From Diphasiastrum complanatum (Eukaryota > Streptophyta > Lycopodiopsida > Lycopodiales > Lycopodiaceae), in contig CM055101.1 of NCBI GenBank assembly GCA_029204225.1, forward strand, positions 34,103,683 to 34,167,682: a stretch of DNA of 64,000 nucleotides, read 5' to 3'. Below, piece after piece: positions 12,049-22,105 of this stretch. The position numbers and the translations under genes were made by a program. The notes under the pieces are model-generated. The model had not been told where the DNA came from. It did no database searches and was given only the letters and a program-made list of their open reading frames with translations. Each line of letters begins with the position of its first letter. Position 1 is the first letter of the stretch.

Positions 12049-12804
12049 ACATTAAGCTTTGCATGCTAACAACTCTGATTGTACAAGAAATTGAGAGCTA
12101 AATCAAGCAAAAAAGCAGTTTTGCACTTTTTCTAACCTTTCTCTGAAATGTATTTGGATCAATTTGGACTTGAACTGAATTTTTAGACCTGAATTGAGGT
12201 AGTACGGAATTATGGAATTCCGCACGTGTGAAAATCAAAGTTTTTCAGTCCCTTTGTTCTCCTTACTTATAGATCCAAAGATAGTAGTCTTATAGCTTGA
12301 TCAAAAGCATTTGATCTGTACTTTCCATAGAAATTGAAATCAAATCAATCTGATATGTCTAGAAAGAGTTATAAGCTCTTAAAGATGATAGGTATAGGTC
12401 CAAAATCCGAGTGACAACATTTTGAGTTGATTCAATTATACTTTGTTCTGAATCCATTGTTTTGAGCATCCAACACAAGAAATTGTAGATCAAGACTAAG
12501 TTTGAAGTATTTAAACACCCTTTGAGCCTTCTAAGTGTCAATAGTGCTTTCTTTTGAAGCATTTCACACGTGCCAAAAGTAGAATTCAAACCAGCCAAAG
12601 TGTCTCAAACCACTTTTTGTGTCTGATCTAGAAAACTTGTCTTGTGGAATTTTTGAGATTCATCTCAAATATAGTTGCAAGTGTTTCACATAAGAAGGTA
12701 GTTCAACCTTGAAAATACCTATAGTGAAGAGAGCAGCAACTCTAAGTCTGATAGGAACAAGCTCAAACATATCTCAATCCAATAACTAAGAAGTCTTCAT
12801 TATA

Positions 12805-13560
12805 ATGGCATCTCAGGGAGGATATCTTCTAGAAGCCAGTGAAAGACTAAACACTTCTAATTACTCAATTTGGAAGTTAAGAATGGAGTCTGTTTTGATT
12901 CTCCAGGATGTTATGGATATTGTGCTTGGTGTTGAGGAGGAGCCTCAAGCACAGGTTGAAATTCCTAAATATAAGAAGAGAGCTAGAATGGCTCTACATT
13001 TCATTAAGATGAATGTATCTAATGAAATTTTGAGAGAGATAGGATCTTGCACTACAGCCAAAGAAGCTTGGGATGCACTAAAGACCATCTATGAAGCAAA
13101 GAATACTTCTAGAATACTCACTCTTAGGAATCAGATTTTTCAAAGTTCCAAAGAAGTGAAGAGAGTGCATCTAACTATGTTCTGAGAGTTAAAGATTTAC
13201 ATAGAGAGCTTTTCTGTGTTGGTGTTACCATTAACCAAGTTGAGCTAGTCCAAGTCATACTGAATGGCTTGAGAGATGACTATGATATTCTTGTTCAATC
13301 TTTTGCTATTAAGGAGGAGTTACCTAATCTAGAAACTCTCCAAGGAATTCTTATTTCTACAAAGCTATAAACTCTCCAGGATGAACAAACTTGAACATGG
13401 TGGAAGTGACAAAGCCCTCTTTGTCAAAGGCAAGCAGAAAGGAAGGAGTAAGAACCAATTCTCTCAAGCATACAACAAAGACAAAGCCAAAGATCGAGAT
13501 CAAGATGGTGAAGAGGATGAAACATCTCATCCCTCTAACTCAAAAACCAAGAAGAAGAAA
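12805..13560 (+). pseudogene. copia gag, element I
   Basis: ATG at 12805 opens a gag with a DUF4219/UBN2-like start (GGYLLEASERLNTSNYSIW). At about codon 120 a missing base diverts translation to a stop at 13183-13185. The frame resumes at 13194-13560, in which part of the LQGILIS segment is deleted. The same single-base loss occurs at the same position in element II (33061-33121), while the deletion is private to this copy. The expected capsid plus nucleocapsid layout continues into the pol frame. Confidence 0.85.
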
Positions 13561-14478
13561 GTGAAGTGTTTCTTCTGTGGCAAGAAGGGGCACTATGCAT
13601 CTAATTTCTTTAAGAAGAAAAACCAACTCAAGCAAGCTAGTCTCTCCAAAAAGATTGAAGAAGATTCTGTTGCAAGTGACGGAGAAGGATCACTTATGGT
13701 GTCCAGTTTTTCTTCATCACCTTTCAAGAAAGATGGAGCTTGGTACATAGACAGTGGAGCCTCTTCACATATGTGCTGTTCAAAGGAGTCATTTGACTCA
13801 ATCTTACCTTTCAAAGGACTCAAGAGATCTATTTACACAGCTAATGATCATGAGTGTCCAATAAAAGGAATTGGCAACATTCCATTGAAACTTGCTTCTT
13901 CAAAAGTTCTTGCACTTTCTAATATTCTTTTCATAACAAAAGTTACAAAGAACTTAATTAGTGTGGGAAAGCTGCTTGATAATGGTTGTGATGTAAAGTT
14001 CAACTCCAATACTTGTTTTATCAAGAGAAAAGATGAAATCCTTGCTGATGGAACTAGATGTGGTGGAATCTTTAAGTTAAATTCTTATGAGAATGCAAAC
14101 CTTTTTGAAGTTGCTTTGTTATCTAAGGAGGAGCTGTGGCATAGAAGGTTGGGACATCCTAACTTTACATCTATGTCTTCTATGGTTAAGAAGGAGAAGG
14201 CTATTGGTCTTCCAAAATCTCTTTCTAAAGATTTCAAGCCTTGTGAGGCTTGTGCCATTGCAAAGTCACATAGAAAGCCATATCAGAAGTCTTTTATAAA
14301 GACTACTTATCCATTAGAACTCATACATTCAGATGTACATTTTTCCTCTTCTAAAAGTATTGGTGGTGCAAAATGTTTTGTCACCTTTATTGATGACTTT
14401 ACTAGTACACTTGGTTGTATCTACTTTCTTCAAAGGCTATGGTTTTTTATCACTTCCTTATCATTAAAACTTACGTAG
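13381..14478 (+). pseudogene. copia nucleocapsid-protease-integrase N-terminus, element I
   Basis: A 365-codon open stretch. It starts with a Lys-rich nucleocapsid and a knuckle CFFCGKKGHYASNF in which the fourth ligand Cys is Phe. Then comes the protease active site WYIDSGASSHM (13741-13773) and the GAG_pre-integrase region with ELWHRRLGHPN and CEACAIAKSHR (the HHCC zinc site). Last is the start of the integrase core, LIHSDVHF and FVTFIDDF. Frame is lost at 14405 (FTSTLG instead of an FTRYTW-type sequence). Loss of the knuckle Cys would itself impair RNA binding. Confidence 0.88.
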
Positions 14479-15765
14479 AGAAATAGTTTTCTTGCAAAGT
14501 TAAAGATTTAAGATGCGATGGAGGAGGTGAATATATCTCCAACAAGTTTCATAATTATTGTGAAGGTGAAGGAATAAAGAGAGAATTTTCTTGTGCCTAT
14601 TCTCCATCCCAAAATGGAGTAGCTGAGAGGAAAAACAGATCTTTATGTGAATGTGCTAAAGCAATGCGAGTAGCAGCTTCTTTTCCTATTGAATATTGGG
14701 GTGAAGCTATAAATTGTGCAAACCATTTGTGCAATAGATTACCTCACAATGCTCTTGTTGGAAAAAAACCTTTTGAAGTCTTGTTTTAGAAAAAACCTAA
14801 GGTAGATCACCTTAGAGTTTTTGGTTGTACTTGCTTTGTTAATATGGCCTTGGAAACAATGAAAAGAGATGATCCTAATTCTGTTAGAGGGATCATGGTT
14901 GGATATGCATCCAACAAGAAAGCTTACAGGATCTATGTTCCCTCTATCTCAACTACAATTGAGAGTAGAGATGTGATATTCCATGAAGATCAAAAATACA
15001 TTCTTGAGAAGGCCGAGTTCAAAGATTCTCACAAAGATACTCCAATCATCACCCTTGAAGATCATCATGCAGAGATGGGGCCGAGATTTGAGGAGGATTC
15101 GCCTCGAATTTTTTCACCAAGGAGATCTCAAAGAGAAAGATCCGAGCCTAGATGGCTTACCTATGAAGATAGAGGAAAGCAAGTGGAAATCAACTCCACT
15201 AATTGTGCCTATTTTATTTCTCATGAGGAGCCGAAGGATGTATATGATGCTATCAACTCAAAGGAATGGTACCTTGCCATGAAGGAAGAATATGATGCTT
15301 TGATGGCCAATAATACATGGGAGCTTGTGGATCTTCCATCCAACAAGCATACCATTGGTTGCGAATGGGTTTTTCGAGTCAAGTATAATCAAGATGGCAC
15401 AATCAACAAGTACAAGGCTAGGCTTTGTGCTAAAGGCTTTGCTCAAGCATATGGACTTGATTATGAGGAGACCTTTGCCCCAGTTGCAAAGATGGTGTCA
15501 ATTAGAATCATAATTTCTCTTGCTTGTTTTTTCAATTTGTAAATTCTTCAACTAGATGTTTCTAATGCATTTCTAAATGGCTATCTAGAAGAAGAGATCT
15601 ATATGGATCAACCTAATGGGTTCATCCATGATGAGGGAAAAGTTTGCTTGCTCTTCAAAAGTTTATATGGATTAAAGCAAGCTCCAAGGTCATGGTATTC
15701 TCGACTTAACACCTTTCTTGAGTCACTAGGATTTAATCTTAGTAACTATGATCCTTCCTTATCTC
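14479..15765 (+). pseudogene. copia integrase C-terminus and partial RT, element I
   Basis: Integrase continues in broken frames: RCDGGGEYIS with the second Asp near 14513-14545, and SPSQNGVAERKNR with the Glu near 14600. An in-frame stop at about 14788 interrupts the FEVLF segment. From 14844 to 15542 there is an open stretch with YASNKKAYRIYVPS, SRDVIFHE and RRSQRERSEP, then RT with VFRVKYNQDG and YEETFAPVAKM. RT runs on to AFLNG and [15 protein letters not shown] and ends at the deletion junction (15759), before the YVDD box. RT therefore lacks its catalytic centre. Confidence 0.88.
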
Positions 15766-16019
15766 TCTAGCTCTCTCTCTCTCTACCTCGTGTTGAGGCT
15801 AATGCTCATACACTGAAATCTTGTATTTTTATTCATTCTTTGATTCATTGCTATTATATTCTGTTGATTAGCATGCTAGATTGTGGATTAGCCATTTCTT
15901 CTAAACTAGATTTTGTTGATCAATCTAGAATCAGGTTATAGTGCCAATCACAAAGCTTAATTAAGATCAGTCACTCTTGTGGACATTCCCTACACATGTG
16001 AATTCTGGAAATTTTGTCA
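15759..16019 (+). repeat. truncated 3' LTR of element I
   Basis: 261 bp matching 11781-12035 of the 5' LTR, with a small CT expansion. It joins RT coding sequence at a TTAT shared by both parent sequences (15759-15762), and ends at TTTTGTCA. Confidence 0.9.
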
Positions 16020-16420
16020 TTTTTGTGATTCGATCTTTCTTCGCCCATCTTCGAGCTCTCTGGTTCTTTGACATAGGACAAACTATAATTATTCTCATGT
16101 CTGCCTTGAGCTTGTTGCTTGCTATCTCAACCTAGGATCTAACACTGATAATGTTGATCCAACCTATGAAATCTAGCAACAGAATGTGAGATCAAACTCT
16201 CAACATAAAAAATCAATCTATCTTGAATTTGGATCTTTCTTCAATTACAGAAATGAAGCACATGCAAGTAAGAAGTCTATCTCTCCCACGAGTCTCAAAG
16301 AACTGATAAACTCTCTAGGAACTTACTTTCAACTCAGACGCAATAATTTGTGTGAAATGAAAAGTAGTAGCATCTAGCTTCTTACGTATTCATGCTAGAA
16401 TCTATGTGAAAGCGATACAA
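16020..16420. other. unassigned, probably old copia leader DNA
   Basis: No reliable coding motif. It lies between element I and a minus-strand copia integrase relic and is probably part of that older element, but I cannot place it. Confidence 0.25.
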
Positions 16421-16920
16421 TCAAATGCCTTGCCAAAAGGTTTTGAGCTTGTATGCACCTCTTTGAGTGGTTTTTTTAATAAGACTTTGGTTGTAAGTTA
16501 ATTCTGAAGATATGCAGTTGTCGAGATGGCTTCTGCCCAAAAGGTCTTCGATAATCATGCATGTAGAATCATAGTTTTTGCACTTTTGACAAGTGTGCGA
16601 TTTTTTACGTTCAACCACTCCATTCGACTGTGGAGAAAAGTTGGTGGTATTCTGCATAAGAATTCCATGAGCTTTGCAGTAATCTTTGAATTGAGTAGAA
16701 ATGATTCGCCTCCACCATCAGTCCGAATTGCCTTGATTTTTCTTAGAAGTTAGATTCCCAGCTTCCTGCTTGAATTGCTAAAAATACTTAAAGGCTTTTG
16801 ATTTCTTCTCCTGAAAATAAACTATTGTCTTTTTTGAATAATCGTCGATGAAGTTTAGAAAGTATTTTTCTCCAACTATCGAGAGAGTCTGCATGGGTAC
16901 ATTATGTTGTTCTGCACAAT
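16421..16920 (-). pseudogene. copia integrase relic
   Basis: The minus strand carries RTDGGGE (second catalytic Asp region, near 16695-16730). It then carries FSPQSNGVVERK with the catalytic Glu (near 16610-16650), and a KKTTQRGAYK-like stretch matching the NKTPYEA region. Frames are shifted between them. A close relative on the plus strand is at 43735-44145, sharing the RTDGGG and downstream DDSTC/MILHV region at nucleotide level. Confidence 0.75.
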
Positions 16921-17258
16921 ATCTAAATCAGATCCAAAACATGCTTAATGGATCACTTGGATTTAAAGGTAAATTTGTTGCATATCTAGTTCATCTACAA
17001 TGTAGAAAATCATGCATTGAACATGCTAGAACATGGAAAGGCATAAAAATGTCATTAAAATCACTATGAACATTTATATTTCTATCCTTGTCAGTACAAT
17101 AGCAGTATTCACTTTCCTTCACATGTGTGAACTCAAGAGCAACAAGAAAATTAGCATTCTACATATTATCTAAAACAGGCTCACCCCTAACAAGCATTCC
17201 ATGGTCTCAAACACTTGCCTTCACGCAGGGAGACTCACCCCCAAAAACAAAAGACAAT

Positions 17259-17263
17259 ATGGG

Positions 17264-17299
<36 letters not shown>
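17259..17299. repeat. (GT)n microsatellite
   Basis: About 20 uninterrupted GT units. The His/Thr and Val/Cys repeat proteins predicted from it are artefacts. Confidence 0.97.
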
Positions 17300-17301
<2 letters not shown>

Positions 17302-19020
17302 ATTTTAGGCCGAGATGGCCTCCCTCTTGGAGTCTTGAACTACAAAAGTCCATAAAAAAAGACTTAATACTTAGCAAAAAATCCCTTGGCATTTTACTAA
17401 TAATAGTAGAGGATTAAAACCTGCAAAGACTTTATGTCCTTATGTCTCAAAGCACCTAGGTGATAATTCAATGGGGCCTACAATTAGCTTTTTTCTTAAA
17501 CTTATTTTGTATGTATGATAACTAAGCTATGAGGAAGATTATGATAATTGAAATTGGCCCAATGTTTTTTGGTGTAGAGCAAGCACCGCAGAGGAACTTG
17601 GGAACCGTGACTTAGGTTCTCAACTTTGATACTTGCCCTTCCACTTAGCTAGAGAGCCATCGCGAACACTTAGCCAACCATAAACATGCAAATTCGTCCA
17701 AGCAAGCCATCTAACTTAGGCAACAAGCTCGAGCGTGCTCCTAGAGCTCAACACAACCATAAACATGCAAATTCGTTCAAGCAAGCCATCTAACTTAGGC
17801 AACAAGCTTGAGTGTGCTCCTAGAGCTCAACACAATTTCCGTTTATGCAAGGTACACTCAAACCCACAAACTCCAACAAATATCAAGATGACCAATTTCC
17901 AGATTGAATTGTCCCAACAACATATCATTGGCAACAAGGACCAAATGGTATTGACAAAATATTGTTGGCATTTGCAGAGATAACCCTCAATGCCATGATA
18001 GATTGTATGAAGTGACCTTACAACTAGCACTTTCACCGAACACTGAACTCTAGAAGATAATCAAAGTCGGTTTGAGAAAGATTCCACTTTATTAATAAGT
18101 TTGAGAAGGTAGATTTCAAATTTGTGACCAACTCATGTCTGTGGGGTTGCTAGCATGGCATGTTTAGTGCCAAGATAATTTTTCAATAAGGAGATCTGAG
18201 ACCTAGTTGGAGTCCATCATAAATCGCAACCACATCTACCCTATGGTTTTAGCGTGATTAAGCACATCCACCCACACCAAGTGTATTGCCCATAATGGTA
18301 ACACGTGTTTTTCTCTCTAGAAATTGATTTTCTCTTTCTAGATTTTATTAATCCCGAATCTTTTTTCAATTATGCCTAGATGATGTTGCCAAGTGAAGGT
18401 ATGCAAATCAGTGCTAGCATCTTTACAACAACTTGAGCTATAAAAAACCATTTAAAAAGTTAGGAAGGAGATTAGAACACATAAATAGTCAAATAGTGTG
18501 ACCCATAAATACATTCAAGCTTAAAAGAGGGCATGCATGACTCTTCATCTTTGAAACTCATGAAACTAATTTCTAATGATCCTACCCAAGTTAAGCAACT
18601 TATTTTTTTGCTTGTAGATCACTAGAAAATACATTTTCCAATACTTTACATATGGAAGGATGGTCTTTCTAGTGACCTTCGATAAAGGTATTGGTCGTTT
18701 GAAAAGTTACAACACGGCCGCTAGCACGTGAGGTAACCTTGAAGATACTGCAAACCACCATAAAGGTTTCTAAAAGGCTTGTTCTCTTATGTAAAGGATG
18801 AGCACAAATTTTACTTACCCATAGGTCCTGTGTGCACGATGGCTGTTTTCTAGATAGGACGCTTTTGTGACCTTATTGCGTTTTGAACATTTAGCTGATT
18901 TATTATCACATCAATTTGGCATGTGATTGCCAAACTATTTGGCTTGTAGTGGCCAATGTTTTTCTCCCTCATCACGATTGAGAGAGATGGTGTAATAAAC
19001 TTTGGGCATTGTTCTGCCCA
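17300..19020. other. intergenic DNA
   Basis: Apart from the 79-bp duplication at 17677-17834 I recognise no gene or element. Open frames are short and show no domain. Confidence 0.5.
17677..17834. repeat. 79-bp tandem duplication
   Basis: Two head-to-tail copies (17677-17755 and 17756-17834) differ at only three sites. All three are C in copy one and T in copy two, and two of them lie in CpG. This indicates a recent duplication followed by decay of methylated cytosines in one copy. Confidence 0.95.
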
Positions 19021-19032
19021 CCACCATCAATG

Positions 19033-19114
19033 CATCTTGGTTTCCAAGGGGGCTTGAACTTGGGACCAAAGAAACTTTGGATGCCAAGCTAACCAATTGA
19101 GCAAACCCTTGAAT
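19033..19114 (-). mobile_element. tRNA-derived retroposon (SINE-like)
   Basis: On the minus strand an 82-bp unit has an internal RNA polymerase III A box TTGCTCAATTGG (19104-19093). About 45 nt later it has a B box AAGTTCAAGCCC (19061-19050). Its ends, CAAGGG and CCCTTG, can pair like an acceptor stem. It is bounded by a perfect 12-base direct repeat, CCACCATCAATG, at 19021-19032 and 19115-19126, consistent with a target-site duplication from LINE-type retroposition. It could be a tRNA pseudogene or a very short SINE. There is no poly-A tail. Confidence 0.55.
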
Positions 19115-19839
19115 CCACCATCAATGGAAACATGCCATAAGAAATGCCTACCCCTTAAAGTTGGAGGTGAACCTCCAATATGGGTACACAAATGTAGGCT
19201 TGGACCCGCATTTGCCTTGCTTTTTTAAGTGTGGCAACTTATTCACACTATGTGCTGATTATTTTATCATTATGTAGAAATACACATATTTGAGAGCTTT
19301 CCATACCGCATCCTTGCCAATTGGGGTCTGAGAAGCAGCCATAGGTATGCAAAGAGCAACATTCTGTGTTTTATCTAAAACTTCTGTACAAGATGCAACT
19401 TACATTGTACACTATTGGGTCTTGTGAGTTGACGTGTTCCGAAATCAATTTTATCTGATTAGAGATGTTCAGCCTTGGAAGGGTCGGTTTGATTCTTTAA
19501 TTTTCATTTAGGTGAGGGACATTATCTTTATCTTGTTATCAGATAACTGAAGTGGATTCTCAGAATCTCAGCCTGATCTTAATTGCACATTTTCTCTAGG
19601 CTGAGATGAGCATTTACAGCCTAGAGCAACAAATTTTGCATGTGGCAATAGCAACACTAGGTACTTTCACAGGACAGACAAGATGCTCTTTCAATTTTGT
19701 AAGAATAAATAAGCAAACAAGATGCATTACTAGTATACATAACAAAATAAATTTCTTTGGTTTCTGTGGAGAAAAAAAAAGCAAACAATGTAAGTCTGTC
19801 AAGGTTCCAAAATGAATCAGAGGCAGATGGAGAATCAAT

Positions 19840-20785
19840 AAATTGCCAGTAGTTTATGTGTCTGTCTCTACCCAATTGAAAGTTCTTGACTGCTCATGCT
19901 TACAAGATCTGAACTTGTCGTTTAATTCTCTATGCATACCAAAAAAGTTATAAAATCAAGTTTCTATACTCAGGATATTATCTACCCTGTACAATTGACA
20001 GTCAAGATAAACAAAGAGAGATTGAACATTGCTTGGCGGACTGTAAATTTAAACGAAAGAATTTGCACTCGATTCTCTTTGGTAAACTTAAAGAAAGGTT
20101 TAGGGTCATATGTGCTGGATGCCAATCACACGCTGCACCCTTATCTCTATTTTATCATTCTGCAAGACTGAATAGTATCCTGTGTAACACCTTGAATTAG
20201 CATGATATGCTCTTCTGGACTGAGAATTAAATACAAAAAGTTTAGAAATTAAGTTTCCGTTTTCATAATGTTCACTACCCTGCATAATTGACTGTCAGAT
20301 CACAAAGAGATTGACATTGGTTGACTGATTATAATATTATATAGTAGAATTTGTATTCGATTCTCTTTGGTAACCTTAATAGTATCCTCTCATAACACTT
20401 TGAACTAGCATTACATGCTCTTTTGGACTGACAACTAATAGATTGCCTGTAGTTTATGTGTTTGTCTCTACCCAATTGGAAGTTCTTGAGATTTGAACTT
20501 GTTGCTCGATTCTCTATACATACAAGAAGCTATGAAATCAAGTTTCCGTATTCAGCATCTTTCCACCCTGTACAATTGACTATCAAGCTGGCAAAGAGAT
20601 TTCTAATTATGATATTAAATAATGTAATTTGCAATCGATTCTCTTTAACCTTAAGAAAAGACTTAAGGTGATGTGTGCTGAATGCCAATTACACACTGCA
20701 CCCTGATCTCTATTTTATCATTATGCGAAAATGAATAGCATCCTGTGATAACACCCTGAATTAGCATCATAGAGTGACTGCCCAG
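19840..20785. repeat. three diverged tandem repeat units of unequal length
   Basis: Three successive blocks (about 19840-20215, 20216-20435, 20436-20785) repeat the same order of landmarks. These are a TAGTTTATGTG-TCTGTCTCTACCC segment (first and third blocks only), AATCAAGTTTC or equivalent, TACAATTGACTGTCA, GATTCTCTTTGGTAA, and ATAGTATCCTGTG-TAACACC-TTGAATTAGCAT. Copies are old and indel-rich. No coding frame or known element is recognised. Confidence 0.75.
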
Positions 20786-20910
20786 TGGCATCTAATGTGT
20801 CATGTAACCGTGACAAAAATATGTAGCAGAAAAATTGCAAAATCAATGCCATTGCAGCTTCTTGCAGCAGAAGGTGCCAATTCAATCTCATACTTCGATT
20901 GCTTTTAAAA

Positions 20911-20913
<3 letters not shown>

Positions 20914-20977
<64 letters not shown>
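20914..20977. repeat. (CT)n microsatellite
   Basis: About 32 CT units, uninterrupted. Confidence 0.97.
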
Positions 20978-20980
<3 letters not shown>

Positions 20981-21376
20981 ACATGCAAATTCTATATATT
21001 AAAAAAGTTTACCAGGGCAGAAAATGATTAAATTATCCAGCCACAGACATGCCTTCAATACACCTTCTGCTGATTTTTCCTTAATTACTCTAATTGCAGC
21101 TTCTTGAAGTCTATATAAGTTTGATGCTAATACTAAAGCTAAATTCCATAGTCTACCCGTACACTCCCATTCACTTCAGCCGAGAGCACGAGTCTTCCTT
21201 CTATTCTTCACCATTCTCACATTTGAGGAACATCTTCTATATGGAATATTTTCAGCACACCAATGTCAAGTTCTCCAATGATCAGAAAAGCTACGCTTAT
21301 TCCTGCATGGGCTTTGACAGACTAGACTACCATGAGACAGGTAAAGCAGCATAGGCGTGCGCTTGATCACAAAAGG

Positions 21377-22105
21377 TCACGAATAGAAGATGAACGGGCG
21401 GATCTTAGAGGGGGAGTGCAAGGAGGCGTGGAGAGAGTAATCCCAAGGGGGAGACGGGGGTCGTTGTGCCACCGTAGCTGTAGAAGCACAAGCACGCATA
21501 GGATCTAAATGGTGATGACGAGAGCACTGGGGAGGTTGTGAAGAGGCTCTGATAGATGGGTTTGGAAGAGGCAGTGTTGGAATGAGGGATGGAGATGAGA
21601 TGGGCGACCGAGGAGGTGAGAAAGGGGGAGAGGACGGAGGAGTCGCGAAGGGAGTTTCCTCAGGAGTTGCGTATTCTGAAGAAATGAAGATAATGCATTC
21701 AGTTGATCGACTCCGATCCTTGGATTTGGCATCTTCAGAATCTAGGTCCTCCTTTGTCTCCTCTTTAATCGTGAAGAGCAACCGCGGCGGTCCCAAGAGC
21801 TGGTTCAACTGCATCACACTCATGTCGCCATTCACACCCAGCGGAAAGAGCTTTGTCACCAGCTCCGCATGGAAATTTGCTGCTGGAATCTGATTGCCCC
21901 TTGGTGAAACACTCACATCTCGTGATTGATCAGCTATTCTGTCTCCGTTTAAAAACAAAGAGCCGTGACCAGTGCTGTTCACTGTAGGATTGACTATTGA
22001 TTTCCTCTTCCAGCATAGGAGGTAATAGAGCTCTGCCACTAACAGTAGCACAAACCCACCAAAAACCCCACTTAAGCCGATTCCCAAAGCTCCCAGCAAG
22101 AACAT
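21377..22105 (-). CDS. single-pass membrane protein of unknown function (plant family)
   Basis: A 242-residue single-exon frame. The start is the ATG at 22105-22103. The same frame has a stop at 22138-22136 and no ATG between, so no earlier start is possible in this exon. Residues 1-31 are a strongly hydrophobic helix (MFLLGALGIG...LVAELYYLL) followed by basic CWKRK, which predicts a membrane anchor with the rest cytosolic. Residues 108-133 hold an acidic motif, RLLFTIKEETKEDLDSED. Beyond about 145 comes a Pro/Ser-rich tail (YATPEETPFATPPSSPPFSPP). I recognise this architecture (N-terminal helix, FTIKEETKEDLESED-type motif, TP/SPP-rich tail) from uncharacterised angiosperm proteins, with no known activity. 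GC content and the absence of stops contrast with surrounding repeats. The antisense frames across it (21582-21893, 21997-22395) are shadows. Confidence 0.8.
   Translation of the reverse strand: MFLLGALGIGLSGVFGGFVLLLVAELYYLLCWKRKSIVNPTVNSTGHGSLFLNGDRIADQSRDVSVSPRGNQIPAANFHAELVTKLFPLGVNGDMSVMQLNQLLGPPRLLFTIKEETKEDLDSEDAKSKDRSRSTECIIFISSEYATPEETPFATPPSSPPFSPPRSPISSPSLIPTLPLPNPSIRASSQPPQCSRHHHLDPMRACASTATVAQRPPSPPWDYSLHASLHSPSKIRPFIFYS

Larger units (their letters stand above)
11244..16019 (+). mobile_element. copia element I (internally deleted)
   Basis: The 5' LTR is 11244-12035 (TG...CA, 792 bp). It is followed directly by the primer-binding site TGGTATCAGAGCC at 12036-12048, complementary to initiator-Met tRNA. 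The gag ATG is at 12805 after a 770-bp leader. Coding sequence runs to about 15758 in mid-RT and then jumps into the last 261 bp of the 3' LTR (15759-16019). RNase H, the polypurine tract and two thirds of the 3' LTR are gone. Flanking five-base sequences (AAATT, TTTTT) do not match, so the outer ends have also changed or the LTRs come from a rearranged copy. It is the same family as element II. Confidence 0.9.

Noticed and set aside
16020-17000. Continuation of the protease fragment 11109-11243 across element I
   Set aside because: The order would be wrong (integrase upstream of protease on the minus strand) and flanking target bases do not match.
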